From positions 248,001 through 312,000 of the forward strand of contig CAVWAR010000017.1 of assembly GCA_963753075.1 (NCBI GenBank): 64,000 nucleotides of DNA. Direction: 5' to 3'. The notes below the pieces were generated by a model. It made no database searches and had not been told where the DNA came from. It saw only the letters and a program-made list of their open reading frames with translations. Position numbers and translations under genes: made by a program. Positions 30,655 to 39,500 of the stretch are shown here, one piece after another (the stretch's first letter is position 1; the number at the start of each line of letters is the position of its first letter). Source of the DNA: Prado023 sp963753075 (GTDB lineage: Bacteria > Actinomycetota > Actinomycetes > S36-B12 > CAIYMF01).

Positions 30655-30909
30655 TCAGCTGTGTGCGCGGGCCCGGGCGCGGGCGTTCCGGCGCTTGAGG
30701 GCGCGGCGCTCGTCCTCACTCATGCCACCCCAGACGCCGGCGTCCTGGCCGCTCTCGATGGCCCACTTCAAGCAGACGTCAACGACCTCGCAGCGATGGC
30801 AGACCGCGCGGGCCTCCTCGATCTGCATGAGTGCGGGTCCAGTGTTCCCGATCGGGAAGAACAACTCGGGATCCTCGTCACGGCATGCCGCCCTGTGGCG
30901 CCAATCCAT
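30655..30909 (-). CDS. whiB1: WhiB1 iron-sulfur transcription factor
   Basis: 84 residues. It binds an NO-sensitive [4Fe-4S] cluster and RNA polymerase sigma region 4. MDWRHRAACRDEDPELFFP places the ligands at C9, C37, C40 and C46, the mycobacterial WhiB1 positions. The G[VI]WGG turn is at 58-62, and the basic RRALKRRNARARARA tail is the DNA-binding part. The start was chosen at ATG 30909, giving the conserved MDWRH N-terminus. Confidence 0.97.
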   Translation of the reverse strand: MDWRHRAACRDEDPELFFPIGNTGPALMQIEEARAVCHRCEVVDVCLKWAIESGQDAGVWGGMSEDERRALKRRNARARARAHS

Positions 30910-31206
30910 GTTGCTCACCTTTCCCGTACCCCCCAGATACAGGGCACCTTCACTACGGCCCGCAGTGCATCCGGGCCGGTTCATCGGCCCCGATCGCGCC
31001 CCGGTACGATTACGACGGATATGGGTTGTGTCCCCATCGCGCCCTTACTGTCGTCAAGGGTCGCAGACGATCCGTCCGGTCACAAGGGTTTTGCCCAGCG
31101 CGGCCTGCGTTCAGACTGTCGCGTACGTCACATTCTAGGTCCTCAGCCGTCGCCACGGGTCGATAGCGCCCATTTCGCCCACTGCATGGGCATTTCCGGC
31201 GCTTGG
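30910..31206 (-). promoter_or_regulatory. whiB1 upstream region with a CRP-like palindrome
   Basis: About 300 bases without a gene; it holds the whiB1 promoter. TGTCGCGTACGTCACA (31117-31132) matches the CRP/Cmr consensus TGTGA-N6-TCACA at 8 of 10 positions. TTGACG on the minus strand near 31054-31059 is a possible -35. M. tuberculosis whiB1 is known to be controlled by Crp from a long upstream region, which fits. The distance from the start codon (about 210 bases) implies a long 5' leader. Confidence 0.45.
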
Positions 31207-32163
31207 TCAGCCGACAATCCGCAGCGCATGCGGGGCGGACCGGAAGAACGCGCTGGTCACCTGTCCCATCGAGTCGCCGTCGATCTGCAGGTTGGCGGGC
31301 TCCTCGGAGCTGAGGGTGAACGCCGCCTCGTCGTGCAGCAGCGTCAGCCGGCCGGGGACGGCAGCTGCCCGGCTCCCGCGCAGCATCCGCAACCCGTACC
31401 GGGTCGTTGACCACAGCCCGAGCGAGTGCGGAGCGAAGACATCCAGCCCGAAGTCGAAGGAGGCGCGAGGGCACGGGTTGATCGGGAAGGGACCGAAGAA
31501 CGTCCACGGGGCGGTGTTCTGGATGATCGCAAGGGCGAGCCCGTCGATCGACTCCTGGGCCGGCAGCTTCAGGCTCAGCGAGGTGTGCTCACGCCGGCTC
31601 ATGCGCCCGAAGTACTCCTGGGTGGCCGTCCACGCGTAGCGCGTCCCGCTGGCCCCGCGGCCTGCAGCGCGCTGGGCCTCCATCGATGCCACGACATCAG
31701 CGTCGATGCCCACCCCGGCGTTGATGGTGAACCACTGGGAGCGTTCCTCGTCGGAGCCCACCGGGGTGAAGTGCGCGTTGCCCAGGCCTACGTCATGGCT
31801 CGCGTCCGTGCGCAGCGACTCGAGGATCATTCCGGTGGCCTCAATGGCATCGTTGGGGAACCCGAGTGCCCTGGCCATCACGTTCGCCGAGCCACCGGGG
31901 ATCGTGGCCAGCATTGGCAGGTCGGTGTGCCCGGAGTTGAGCATGCCGTTGACTGCCTCGTTGATGGTCCCGTCGCCGCCGAGCGTGATGAGCAGGTCGA
32001 GCCCATGGGCGTCGGCACCGAGGCTCTCAGCGTGGCCGCGATGGGTCGTGGTCACGACCTCGAGGTCGAGCTCATGGCCCAGCGCGCGGGTGATCACGTC
32101 ACGCATCCCGGGTGAGGTGCTGGTCGCGCTGGGGTTGGCGATCAGCAGGCCACGCGGCTTCAT
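31207..32163 (-). CDS. Diacylglycerol kinase-family lipid kinase
   Basis: 318 residues. The LLITLGGDGTINEAVNGM motif (about 57-74) and the later IPGGSANVMARALG motif are the nucleotide- and substrate-binding signatures of the DagK/YegS family. A C-terminal beta-sandwich follows and ends near LQIDGDSMG. It is positioned like Rv3218 of M. tuberculosis, next to whiB1. It probably phosphorylates diacylglycerol or a related lipid. Leaderless start at ATG 32163. Confidence 0.88.
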   Translation of the reverse strand: MKPRGLLIANPSATSTSPGMRDVITRALGHELDLEVVTTTHRGHAESLGADAHGLDLLITLGGDGTINEAVNGMLNSGHTDLPMLATIPGGSANVMARALGFPNDAIEATGMILESLRTDASHDVGLGNAHFTPVGSDEERSQWFTINAGVGIDADVVASMEAQRAAGRGASGTRYAWTATQEYFGRMSRREHTSLSLKLPAQESIDGLALAIIQNTAPWTFFGPFPINPCPRASFDFGLDVFAPHSLGLWSTTRYGLRMLRGSRAAAVPGRLTLLHDEAAFTLSSEEPANLQIDGDSMGQVTSAFFRSAPHALRIVG

Positions 32164-32194
32164 GGCGCCAACTCTAGGCCCGTACTCTGGCGCC
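32164..32194. promoter_or_regulatory. 31-bp divergent leaderless promoter pair
   Basis: On the minus strand TAGAGT lies 7 bases before the lipid kinase ATG (32163). On the plus strand TACTCT (32183-32188) lies 6 bases before the ATG at 32195. Neither gene has an SD. Each promoter's -35 must fall within or next to the other gene's start region, so RNA polymerase binding should be mutually exclusive. Confidence 0.6.
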
Positions 32195-32563
32195 ATGGCT
32201 GATCCGGTGCGGCCCATGGTGGTCATCGCAGGGGCGGAGGTCCTGGCCGGCGGGGTGCTGGCGGTCGTGGTCGGGATCGGGGCGCTCAGGTCCGATCTGG
32301 AGGGCGTCGTTGCCGTGGCCACGGTCGTGATGTGGGTGGCCATCGTCGGTGCCCTTGCGCTCATCTGGTTCGGCCTCTTCCGGCGGCGGCGTGCCGCGCG
32401 CACGCCGTTCGTGCTGGCGCAGCTGTTCGCGCTGGTCGTGGCCTGGCCGTTGGTTACCTCGGACATCGCCGTCGAGACGGTTGCAGGAGTGGTCCTGGCC
32501 GTGGCCGCGGTCGTCGGGATCGTGCTCGGTCTCCGGCCTGCGGGGCGCGCGGCCCTGGTCTGA
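32195..32563 (+). CDS. Four-helix integral membrane protein
   Basis: 122 residues, almost entirely hydrophobic, in four membrane segments: VVIAGAEVLAGGVLAVVVGIG, VAVATVVMWVAIVGALALIWFGLF, VLAQLFALVVAWPLVTS and VAGVVLAVAAVVGIVLGL. A basic RRRRAAR loop lies between helices 2 and 3. It corresponds by position to Rv3217c of M. tuberculosis, an integral membrane protein of unknown function. Confidence 0.75.
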   Translation: MADPVRPMVVIAGAEVLAGGVLAVVVGIGALRSDLEGVVAVATVVMWVAIVGALALIWFGLFRRRRAARTPFVLAQLFALVVAWPLVTSDIAVETVAGVVLAVAAVVGIVLGLRPAGRAALV

Positions 32564-32586
32564 TCCGGTGGTCGAGCGAAGGATGC

Positions 32587-33567
32587 TCAGACCTCTGGTT
32601 CGGCCAGGCCGGTGCGCAGCTGGGCCAGCGACTTGGCCAACAACCGGGAGACATGCATCTGCGAGACGCCGATCCGCTCCGCGATCTGCGCCTGGGTCAT
32701 GTTCTCGTAGAAGCGCATGTGGATGATCCGCTGCTCCCGCGGAGCCAGCGTGGCCACCAGCGGGTGCAGGGTCTCGCGGGTGTCGACCTCACCGAGCCCG
32801 GGGTCGTCGTCACCGAGGGTGTCGGCCAGTGACGAACCATCCTCGGTGCCGTCGTTGGATGAGGCGTCCAGTGACAGAGTTGCGTAGGCCTGCGCTGACT
32901 CCAACCCCTCGAGGATCTGCTCCTGGCTGACGTCGAGGTGCTCAGCCAACTCGGCAACGGTCGGCGACCGGCCGGTGGACTGGCTGAGCTCGGCAGTCGC
33001 GCGGCCGATGGAGATCCGCAGTTCCTGAAGACGGCGCGGGACGCGGATCGCCCAGCCCTTGTCGCGGAAGTGCCGCTTGATCTCGCCGACCATCGTCGGG
33101 GTCGCGAAGGTGGAGAACTCCACCCCGCGCTCCGGGTCGAACCGGTCGACGGCCTTGAGCAGGCCGATGGTCGCCACCTGGGTCAGGTCGTCGAGGCTCT
33201 CGCCCCGGTCGCGGAACCGGCGTGCGAGGAATCCTGCCAGCGGCAGGTGCATGGTCACGAGCTCGTCGCGGGCCGCCATGCGCCGCGGATCGTCCTCGGC
33301 GAGCTCGGCGATGAGCGCGATGAGCTCACGCTCGCGGGTACGGTCCCGGGTCGACCAGCGCGGCTCGGCCGGCTGCTCCTCGGCTTCGACCGTGACCACC
33401 TCGGGGGTCTCGGGACCCCTGGGGTCCGGTGGTGCCGGGTTCGACTCGCCGTCGGTCGGCGCGTTCTCGGTCTCGATCTGCCCGGACTCGACCGCCCCAC
33501 TGCTGCCGGTGGGAGTCGCATCCCCGGCCGACGTCAGCGCATCTGGACCTGGGGCGCTGCCGGTCAC
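32587..33567 (-). CDS. sigF: Alternative sigma factor SigF/SigB
   Basis: 326 residues. An unusual acidic, Pro/Thr/Glu-rich N-terminal tail of about 75 residues precedes the sigma domains. Region 2 has LARRFRDRGESLDDLTQVATIGLLKAVDRFDPERGVEFSTFATPTMVGEIKRHFRDKGW. Region 3 has GRSPTVAELAEHLDVS. Region 4 has LAPREQRIIHMRFYENMTQAQIAERIGVSQMHVSRLLAKSL. It is the stress/stationary type and overlaps its anti-sigma gene by GTGA. Shorter starts within the tail are possible. Confidence 0.93.
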   Translation of the reverse strand: MTGSAPGPDALTSAGDATPTGSSGAVESGQIETENAPTDGESNPAPPDPRGPETPEVVTVEAEEQPAEPRWSTRDRTRERELIALIAELAEDDPRRMAARDELVTMHLPLAGFLARRFRDRGESLDDLTQVATIGLLKAVDRFDPERGVEFSTFATPTMVGEIKRHFRDKGWAIRVPRRLQELRISIGRATAELSQSTGRSPTVAELAEHLDVSQEQILEGLESAQAYATLSLDASSNDGTEDGSSLADTLGDDDPGLGEVDTRETLHPLVATLAPREQRIIHMRFYENMTQAQIAERIGVSQMHVSRLLAKSLAQLRTGLAEPEV

Positions 33568-33956
33568 GGCCTGACCGCCTCGGACCGGTGGACGGCCAGT
33601 GAGATGGTGAGCTTGCGGTCAGCGGAGACGGTGGCCACCACCTCGTCGACGAGGGCGGTCAGCACGGTCCACGTGAAGCTGTCGCGCTGCAGGGACCGGC
33701 CGTGTGTGGTGGGTGCGGTCATCTCCACCCGGATGCCGTCCGGAGCGTCCGGGGTGAAGCGAACATCAAGCTCAGCTCCGTCCGGGGCGTCGCTGAGCAG
33801 GAGCGCGGCGGCCTCATCGACTGCGAGCTTGACGTCCTCGATCCGGTCGATCGTGAAGTCCAGACGGGCACACATCGCCGAGATGGCGGCGCGGATGAGC
33901 ACCACGAAGGCGCCGTTGGCGGGGACCTTGAGGGTCACGGCCGGATCGATACTCAC
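33564..33956 (-). CDS. rsbW: Anti-sigma factor RsbW/UsfX
   Basis: 130 residues of the HATPase serine-kinase fold. The N-box is DRIEDVKLAVDEAAALLL (about 38-55). The remaining motifs are short, as in mycobacterial UsfX. It should hold SigF inactive until an anti-anti-sigma competes. GTG start. It is transcribed before sigF and overlaps it, the classical order. No anti-anti-sigma gene is in the window. Confidence 0.88.
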   Translation of the reverse strand: MSIDPAVTLKVPANGAFVVLIRAAISAMCARLDFTIDRIEDVKLAVDEAAALLLSDAPDGAELDVRFTPDAPDGIRVEMTAPTTHGRSLQRDSFTWTVLTALVDEVVATVSADRKLTISLAVHRSEAVRP

Positions 33957-33998
33957 GGGTGGTCACGTTAGCCGATGGCGCGACCGAACGGTGGCTGA

Positions 33999-34664
33999 TC
34001 ACTCGCGGGGGAGTCGCGGACCCGGCGGGTCCTCGGCCAGTGCCTGCAGGGCGGCGCCGGTCATGCGGTGGACGGTCCACCCATCCATCGGCTGGGCGCC
34101 CAGGCTGTGATAGAAGTCGATGGCTGGTGCGTTCCAGTCCAGGACCCACCACTCGAGCCGGGCGTAACCCTGGTCGAGGCAGATCCGGGCCAGTTCGGAC
34201 ATCAGCCTGCGGCCGAGCCCGAACCCGCGGTGCTGGGGCCGGACGTAGAGGTCCTCCAGGTAGATCCCATGTCGTCCGGTCCAGGTCGAGGTGTTGAGGA
34301 ACCACAGCGCGAAGGCAGCCAGGTGCGGCGTGTCACCAGCCCCCGCAGCGGCACCGGGATCCACCTCAACGACGTGGCAGAACGCCGCTGGCGCCCCAGA
34401 CGGCGTGTTGCCGCCGAAGAGCAGCGCCGCGATGAGCTCCTCGGTCGCCTCGACCTCGTGGGCACTGCGCTCGTACTCGGCCAGGTCGCGGACCATCGCC
34501 AGGATCTCGGGCACGTCCTCGGGGCCGGCTGGGCGGGCCACGATGCCGGGCCGGTCGGGCTTCGGGACGGTTGGTGCGCGACCCCCGGGCCCCCGAACGG
34601 AACCGGGGGCGCCGGCGGCCGCATCGCGGCCGGGCGCCCCCGGGAGGTGGTGTGGCGAGGTCAC
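33999..34664 (-). CDS. GNAT-family N-acetyltransferase
   Basis: 221 residues; the first 50 are Pro/Gly-rich. The GNAT core begins ARPAGPEDVPEILAMVRDLAEYERS and has LEDLYVRPQHRGFGLGRRLMSELA (acetyl-CoA motif A) and LEWWVLDWNAPAIDFYHSLGA. It resembles the diamine/spermidine-type acetyltransferase subgroup. Its GTG overlaps the sodN stop, so it is translated with nickel superoxide dismutase, an unusual pairing. The acceptor substrate is unknown. Confidence 0.85.
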   Translation of the reverse strand: MTSPHHLPGAPGRDAAAGAPGSVRGPGGRAPTVPKPDRPGIVARPAGPEDVPEILAMVRDLAEYERSAHEVEATEELIAALLFGGNTPSGAPAAFCHVVEVDPGAAAGAGDTPHLAAFALWFLNTSTWTGRHGIYLEDLYVRPQHRGFGLGRRLMSELARICLDQGYARLEWWVLDWNAPAIDFYHSLGAQPMDGWTVHRMTGAALQALAEDPPGPRLPRE

Positions 34665-35059
34665 GCCGCCTTGGTCTCCCAGAAGATCTCGGCGATCTCG
34701 TCGATCTTGACGAGCAGCTCGTCGGCCACCGCGACGTCGTTGCTGCCCTTCGTGCCACCGGCGCCGGCCAGCTTGGTCGCCTCGTTGAACAGGGTGTTCA
34801 GCTGCGGGTACTTCTCGAAGTGCGGGGGCTTGAAGTAGTCGGTCCACAGCACCCAGAGGTGGTGCTTGACGAGCTCGGAGCGCTCCTCCTTGATGGACAC
34901 GGCGCGCGCCTTGAAGTCCCCGTCATCGGAGCCGGCGTACTTGACCATGCACGCCTTGACCGACTCGGCCTCGATCCGGGCCTGGGCCGGGTCGTAGACG
35001 CCGCAGGGCAGGTCGCAGTGCGCGTGGACGGTGGTTCGGGGGGCGAGGAACGACAGCAT
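34661..35059 (-). CDS. sodN: Nickel superoxide dismutase
   Basis: It dismutates superoxide in the cytoplasm. 132 residues. The pro-sequence MLSFLAPRTTVHA is followed by the Ni-hook HCDLPCGVY at 14-22. Processing before His14 would expose the ligands His1, Cys2 and Cys6 of the mature protein. The remaining four-helix body matches the family (HHLWVLWTDYFKPPHFEKYP). SD AGGAG is 5 bases before the ATG. The processing protease gene is divergent at 35151. Confidence 0.97.
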   Translation of the reverse strand: MLSFLAPRTTVHAHCDLPCGVYDPAQARIEAESVKACMVKYAGSDDGDFKARAVSIKEERSELVKHHLWVLWTDYFKPPHFEKYPQLNTLFNEATKLAGAGGTKGSNDVAVADELLVKIDEIAEIFWETKAA

Positions 35060-35150
35060 CTCTTCTCCTGATGTGGTGGAAACGTGCTCGATTGTGAGCG
35101 CCGTGGGCGTGGGGCCGCTGGCGCTGGGCCGCGTGGGCCAGACTACGCCA

Positions 35151-35450
35151 GTGCTCGGAATCTGCTACTTGGCCGTCGCTGGTCCCTCGATGGAGCCGAC
35201 GCTGCGTGCGGGGGACTGGATCGTGGCGCGGGCTGACGGACGCGCAGGGGTGGGCGACGTGGTGGTCCTGGAGCATCCGCACCGGCCCGGAATGCTGATC
35301 GTCAAGCGGGTGGCCCGCACGGATGACGACGGCTTCTGGCTCCTCGGCGACGCCCCGGGGGCGTCAACCGACTCCCGCCACTTCGGTGCGGCGCCCCAGG
35401 TGGTGGGCCGGGTGCTGTGGCGCATCCGCCCGTGGGGGCCAGTCCGCTAG
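35151..35450 (+). CDS. sodX: Nickel superoxide dismutase maturation protease (SodX, S26 family)
   Basis: About 99 residues. It has the signal-peptidase-like Ser/Lys dyad: S13 in GPSMEPTL and K52 in LIVKRVA. DAPGASTDSRHFGAAP near the end is the S26 C-terminal box. It lacks a clear membrane anchor, in keeping with cleavage of cytosolic SodN. Starts further upstream (GTG at 35094) are possible. Its placement next to sodN supports the assignment. Confidence 0.85.
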   Translation: MLGICYLAVAGPSMEPTLRAGDWIVARADGRAGVGDVVVLEHPHRPGMLIVKRVARTDDDGFWLLGDAPGASTDSRHFGAAPQVVGRVLWRIRPWGPVR

Positions 35451-35486
35451 TCGGAGCCCAGCCGACGGTTGCCGAGTGGGTCTCGG

Positions 35487-36449
35487 TCAGGTCGTCAGCA
35501 CGATCTTGCCGAACAGGTCGCCGGACTCGATGGCGCGCAGGGCATCGGGTGCGGCCGCGAGTGGGAGCTCATGGTCGATCAGCGGCCGCAGGCCGGTCGC
35601 GGCGCACATGGCCACGAGTCGTTCGAGCTCGTCGCGGGTCCCCATGGTCGAGCCCACCACGGACAGCTGGAGGAAGAACACGCGCGAGAGGTCGGCAGGG
35701 GGCTGCGACCCCGAGGTCGCGCCGGCGATGACGATCACACCTCCGGGCTTGAGGGCGCGCAGGGAGTGTGACCATGTGGCGGCCCCAACCGTCTCCATGA
35801 CGGCATCCACCTTCTCGGGCAACCGGGTTCCCGAGGCGAAGGCCTCGTGGGCCCCCAGCTCGACCGCCCGCGCCCGCTTGGCCTCATTGCGGGAGGTCAC
35901 CCAGACCCGGAACCCGGCCTGACGGCCCAGCATGATCAGCGCCGTGGAGACCCCGCCACCAGCGCCCTGGATCAGGACGGTCTGGCCCGGCTCCAGCCCG
36001 GAACGGGTGAACAGCATCCGATACGCGGTGAGCCAGGCCGTGGGGAGGCAGGCCGCCTCGGCCCAGGTCATCGATGCCGGCTTGGGGATCAGGTTCCTGG
36101 CCGGGACTGCGACGCGCTCGGCGAAGGTGCCCTGGTACTTCTCGGAAAGCAGCGACCGGCCCGGGTCGGTGGTCTCGTCGGGGTAGCTGCCCCGGGAGAT
36201 CACCCCGTGCACGACCACCTCGTTGCCCTCGGGGTCCACGCCGGCAGCGTCACAACCGAGGATCATCGGCAGTCGGTCAGCCGAGATGCCGACTCCCTTG
36301 AGCGTCCACAGGTCGTGGTGGTTGACGCTGGTGGCACGGACGTCGACAACCACCCAGCCCTCAGGCGTGACCGGCTCCGGGCGGTCACCGACCCGCAAGC
36401 CGGTCAGGGGGTTGTCAGGGTCGAATGCGACTGCGCTGGCGGCGAACAT
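35487..36449 (-). CDS. Quinone oxidoreductase-like zinc-free MDR dehydrogenase
   Basis: 320 residues. The GroES-like N-domain has SVNHHDLWTLKGVG and LGCDAAGVDPEGNEV. The NAD(P)-binding domain has VLIQGAGGGVSTALIMLGRQAGFRVWVTSRNE. The zinc-ligand cysteines are absent. It probably reduces quinones or enoyl substrates with NADPH; the exact substrate is unknown. The start at ATG 36449 has CAGTAT 7 bases upstream (leaderless). Confidence 0.85.
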   Translation of the reverse strand: MFAASAVAFDPDNPLTGLRVGDRPEPVTPEGWVVVDVRATSVNHHDLWTLKGVGISADRLPMILGCDAAGVDPEGNEVVVHGVISRGSYPDETTDPGRSLLSEKYQGTFAERVAVPARNLIPKPASMTWAEAACLPTAWLTAYRMLFTRSGLEPGQTVLIQGAGGGVSTALIMLGRQAGFRVWVTSRNEAKRARAVELGAHEAFASGTRLPEKVDAVMETVGAATWSHSLRALKPGGVIVIAGATSGSQPPADLSRVFFLQLSVVGSTMGTRDELERLVAMCAATGLRPLIDHELPLAAAPDALRAIESGDLFGKIVLTT

Positions 36450-36561
36450 GGTCCCGATACTGCCAGAGCCGGTGGGGGGCCCGGGGAGTAGCCTGTGGGG
36501 GTGATGCAGGGTCGGCTGAGCCGCCCCTGTCGATTTCGTGGGGTGAAAGAGGTAGCCGGAC

Positions 36562-39500
36562 GTGGCCAATGATGCGGGATCCCGGATGGTGCAGTTCGGG
36601 ACCAACGAGTGGCTCGTCGACGAGATCTACCAGCAGTACCTGCAGGACCCCCAGAGCGTGGACCGGGCCTGGTGGGACTTCTTCGCGGACTACCGCCCGG
36701 GGGATCCGGCCACGCTGCCCGGCCCCACCGCCGGCACGTCGCTGGACGCCGAGTCCGCCGCGACGGCCCGGTCGATCAACGCGGCTCCCATGACAGTGGT
36801 GGCTCCGGGTGCGACCCCCTCGGCCCCGCCGGCTCCCACCCCCACCGAGAAGGCCGAACCGGCCGCCACCCCCGCCCCGCCGGCGCACGTCGTCCCCGAG
36901 CTGGCCCACTCATTGCCTGCGTACGAGGTCGAGGCACCGGCCGGGCGCGTCGGGCAGGTGGCCCCGCAGCCCGGGCTGACCTCGATCCCGACCGGTGGGT
37001 TCGGTCCCGAGAACAGGGACCCGGCACCCCGGGTCCTGCGTGGGCCGCAGGCGCGCGTCGTGGTCAACATGGAGTCCAGCCTCGAGGTCCCGACGGCCAC
37101 GTCCGTGCGGGCGATGCCCGCGAAGCTGCTCATCGACAACCGGACCGTGATCAACAACCAGCTCTCCCGTGGCCGGGGCGGCAAGGTCTCCTTCACCCAC
37201 CTGATCGGCTACGCCCTGGTCCGAGCGCTCTCGGACATGCCCGAGATGAACGTGGGCTTCGCCCGAGTCGATGGCAAGCCGGCCGTTGTCCAGCACCCGA
37301 CGGTCAACCTCGGCCTCGCGATCGACCTGACCAAGCCCGACGGCACCCGCCAGCTGCTCGTTCCCTGCATCAAGGGTGCCGAGCAGATGGACTTCGCCGG
37401 ATTCTGGGCAACGTACGAGGAGTTGGTGCGCAAGGCCCGCGCCGGCTCCCTGGGCGCCGACGACTTCGCCGGCACCACCGCGACGCTGACCAACCCGGGC
37501 ACGATCGGGACCGTCAGCTCCGTGCCACGGCTCATGTCCGGGCAGGGACTGATCGTCGGGGTGGGGTCCCTGGACTACCCGGCGGAGTGGCAGGGCGCCG
37601 CCGAGGAGACACTTGCCCGCCAGGGGGTCAGCAAGATCCTCACGCTGACGTCCACCTACGACCATCGGATCATCCAGGGGGCGCAGTCCGGTGACTTCCT
37701 GCGCCGGGTCCACCAGCTGCTGCTCGGCGAGCACGGCTTCTACGACGAGATCTTCACGTCCCTGCGGATCCCGTACGAGCCGGTCCGGTGGGCCACGGAC
37801 ATCGCCACCAGCCACGACTCGGACCTGAACAAGACGGCCCGCGTCCAGGAGCTGATCCACGCCTACCGCGTGCGCGGGCACCTGATCGCTGACATCGATC
37901 CGCTGGACTACAAGCAGCGCCAGCACCCCGATCTCGACGTCGCCGTGCACGGGCTGACGCTCTGGGACCTCGACCGGGAGTTCGCTGTGGCGGGCTTCGC
38001 CGGCGAGCAGTTCATGACCCTGCGCAATGTGCTGCGCGTGCTCCGCGACGCCTACTGCCGCACTGTCGGCATCGAGTACATGCACATGCAGGACCCCGAT
38101 CAGAGGCAGTGGATCCAGGACCGCATCGAGAAGGACCCGGACAAGCCCGAGCGCGACGAGCAGCTGCGGATCCTGCGCACCCTGAACTCCGCCGAGGCGT
38201 TCGAGACGTTCCTGCAGACCAAGTTCGTGGGCCAGAAGCGCTTCTCCCTCGAGGGCGGGGAGTCGGTGATCCCGTTGGTGGACGCCGTGCTCTCCGCTGC
38301 AGCGAGCGAGGGCCTGGACGAGGTCTGCATCGGCATGCCGCACCGTGGCCGGCTCAACGTGCTGGCCAACATCGCCGGCAAGTCCTACTCGCGCATCTTC
38401 AACGAGTTCGAGGGCAACTACGGCGTGGAGAGCGTCCAGGGATCCGGGGACGTGAAGTACCACCTGGGCACCGAGGGCACATTCACCGCTGAGGACGGCG
38501 CACAGGTCAAGGTCAGCCTTGCGGCCAACCCCAGCCACCTCGAGGCCGTCAATCCCGTGCTCGAGGGGATCGTCCGGGCCAAGCAGGACCAGAAGCCGCT
38601 CGAGCGCAAGTTCGCCGTGCTGCCGCTGCTGATGCACGGTGACGCGGCCTTCGCCGGGCAGGGCGTGGTCGCTGAGACGCTCAACCTCAGCCAGCTGCAG
38701 GGCTACCGCACCGGCGGCACCGTGCACATCGTCGTGAACAATCAGGTCGGCTTCACCACCTCACCGAAGTACAGCCGTTCGACGGTGTACTGCACCGACG
38801 TCGCACGCATGATCCAGGCCCCGATCTTCCACGTGAACGGCGACGACCCCGAGGCTGTGGTGCGCGTCGCGCGGATGGCCTACCAGTTCCGGCAGAAGTT
38901 CGCCAAGGACGTCGTGATCGACCTGATCTGCTACCGGCGCCGTGGTCACAACGAGGCCGACGACCCGTCGCTGACACAGCCGACCATGTACGCCGTCATC
39001 GATTCCAAGCGTTCGGTGCGCAAGTTGTACACCGAGGGCCTGATCGGTCGCGGTGACATCACCGTCGAGGAGGCCGAGGAGGCGCTGCGCGACTTCCAGG
39101 AACGCCTGGAGCGGGTCTTCCAGGAGACTCGGGCGGCTGTCGACGAGGAGGAGTTCACCGCCCACTCGGCGGAGGTCATCTCCACGGGTACCAAGGAGCT
39201 CAAGCCGCAGACGCCCGCGTGGGACGTCGACACCTCAATCAGTCGGGAGGTCGTCGACCTCGTTGTGCGCAGCCAGATCGATCTGCCGGAGGGCTTCGTC
39301 GCCCATCCTCGGCTGGTTCCCCAGCTGCGACGGCGGGCCGAGATGGTCGCGACCGACACCATCGACTGGGGGATGGGCGAGGCGCTGGCGATCGGCTCGT
39401 TGGTCAACGAGGGCAAGTGGGTGCGCCTGGCCGGCCAGGACTCCCGGCGCGGCACCTTCGGCCACCGGCATGCCGTGATCGTCGATGCCCGCACCGGGTG

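Noticed and set aside
33957..34000. A SigF-type promoter before rsbW.
   Set aside because: A GTT and a GGCTAA are present, but the spacing (12 bases) does not match GTTT-N15-17-GGGTA.
36910..38727. A 605-codon minus-strand frame inside kgd.
   Set aside because: Antisense to conserved E1/E2 motifs; no SD and no recognisable domain.
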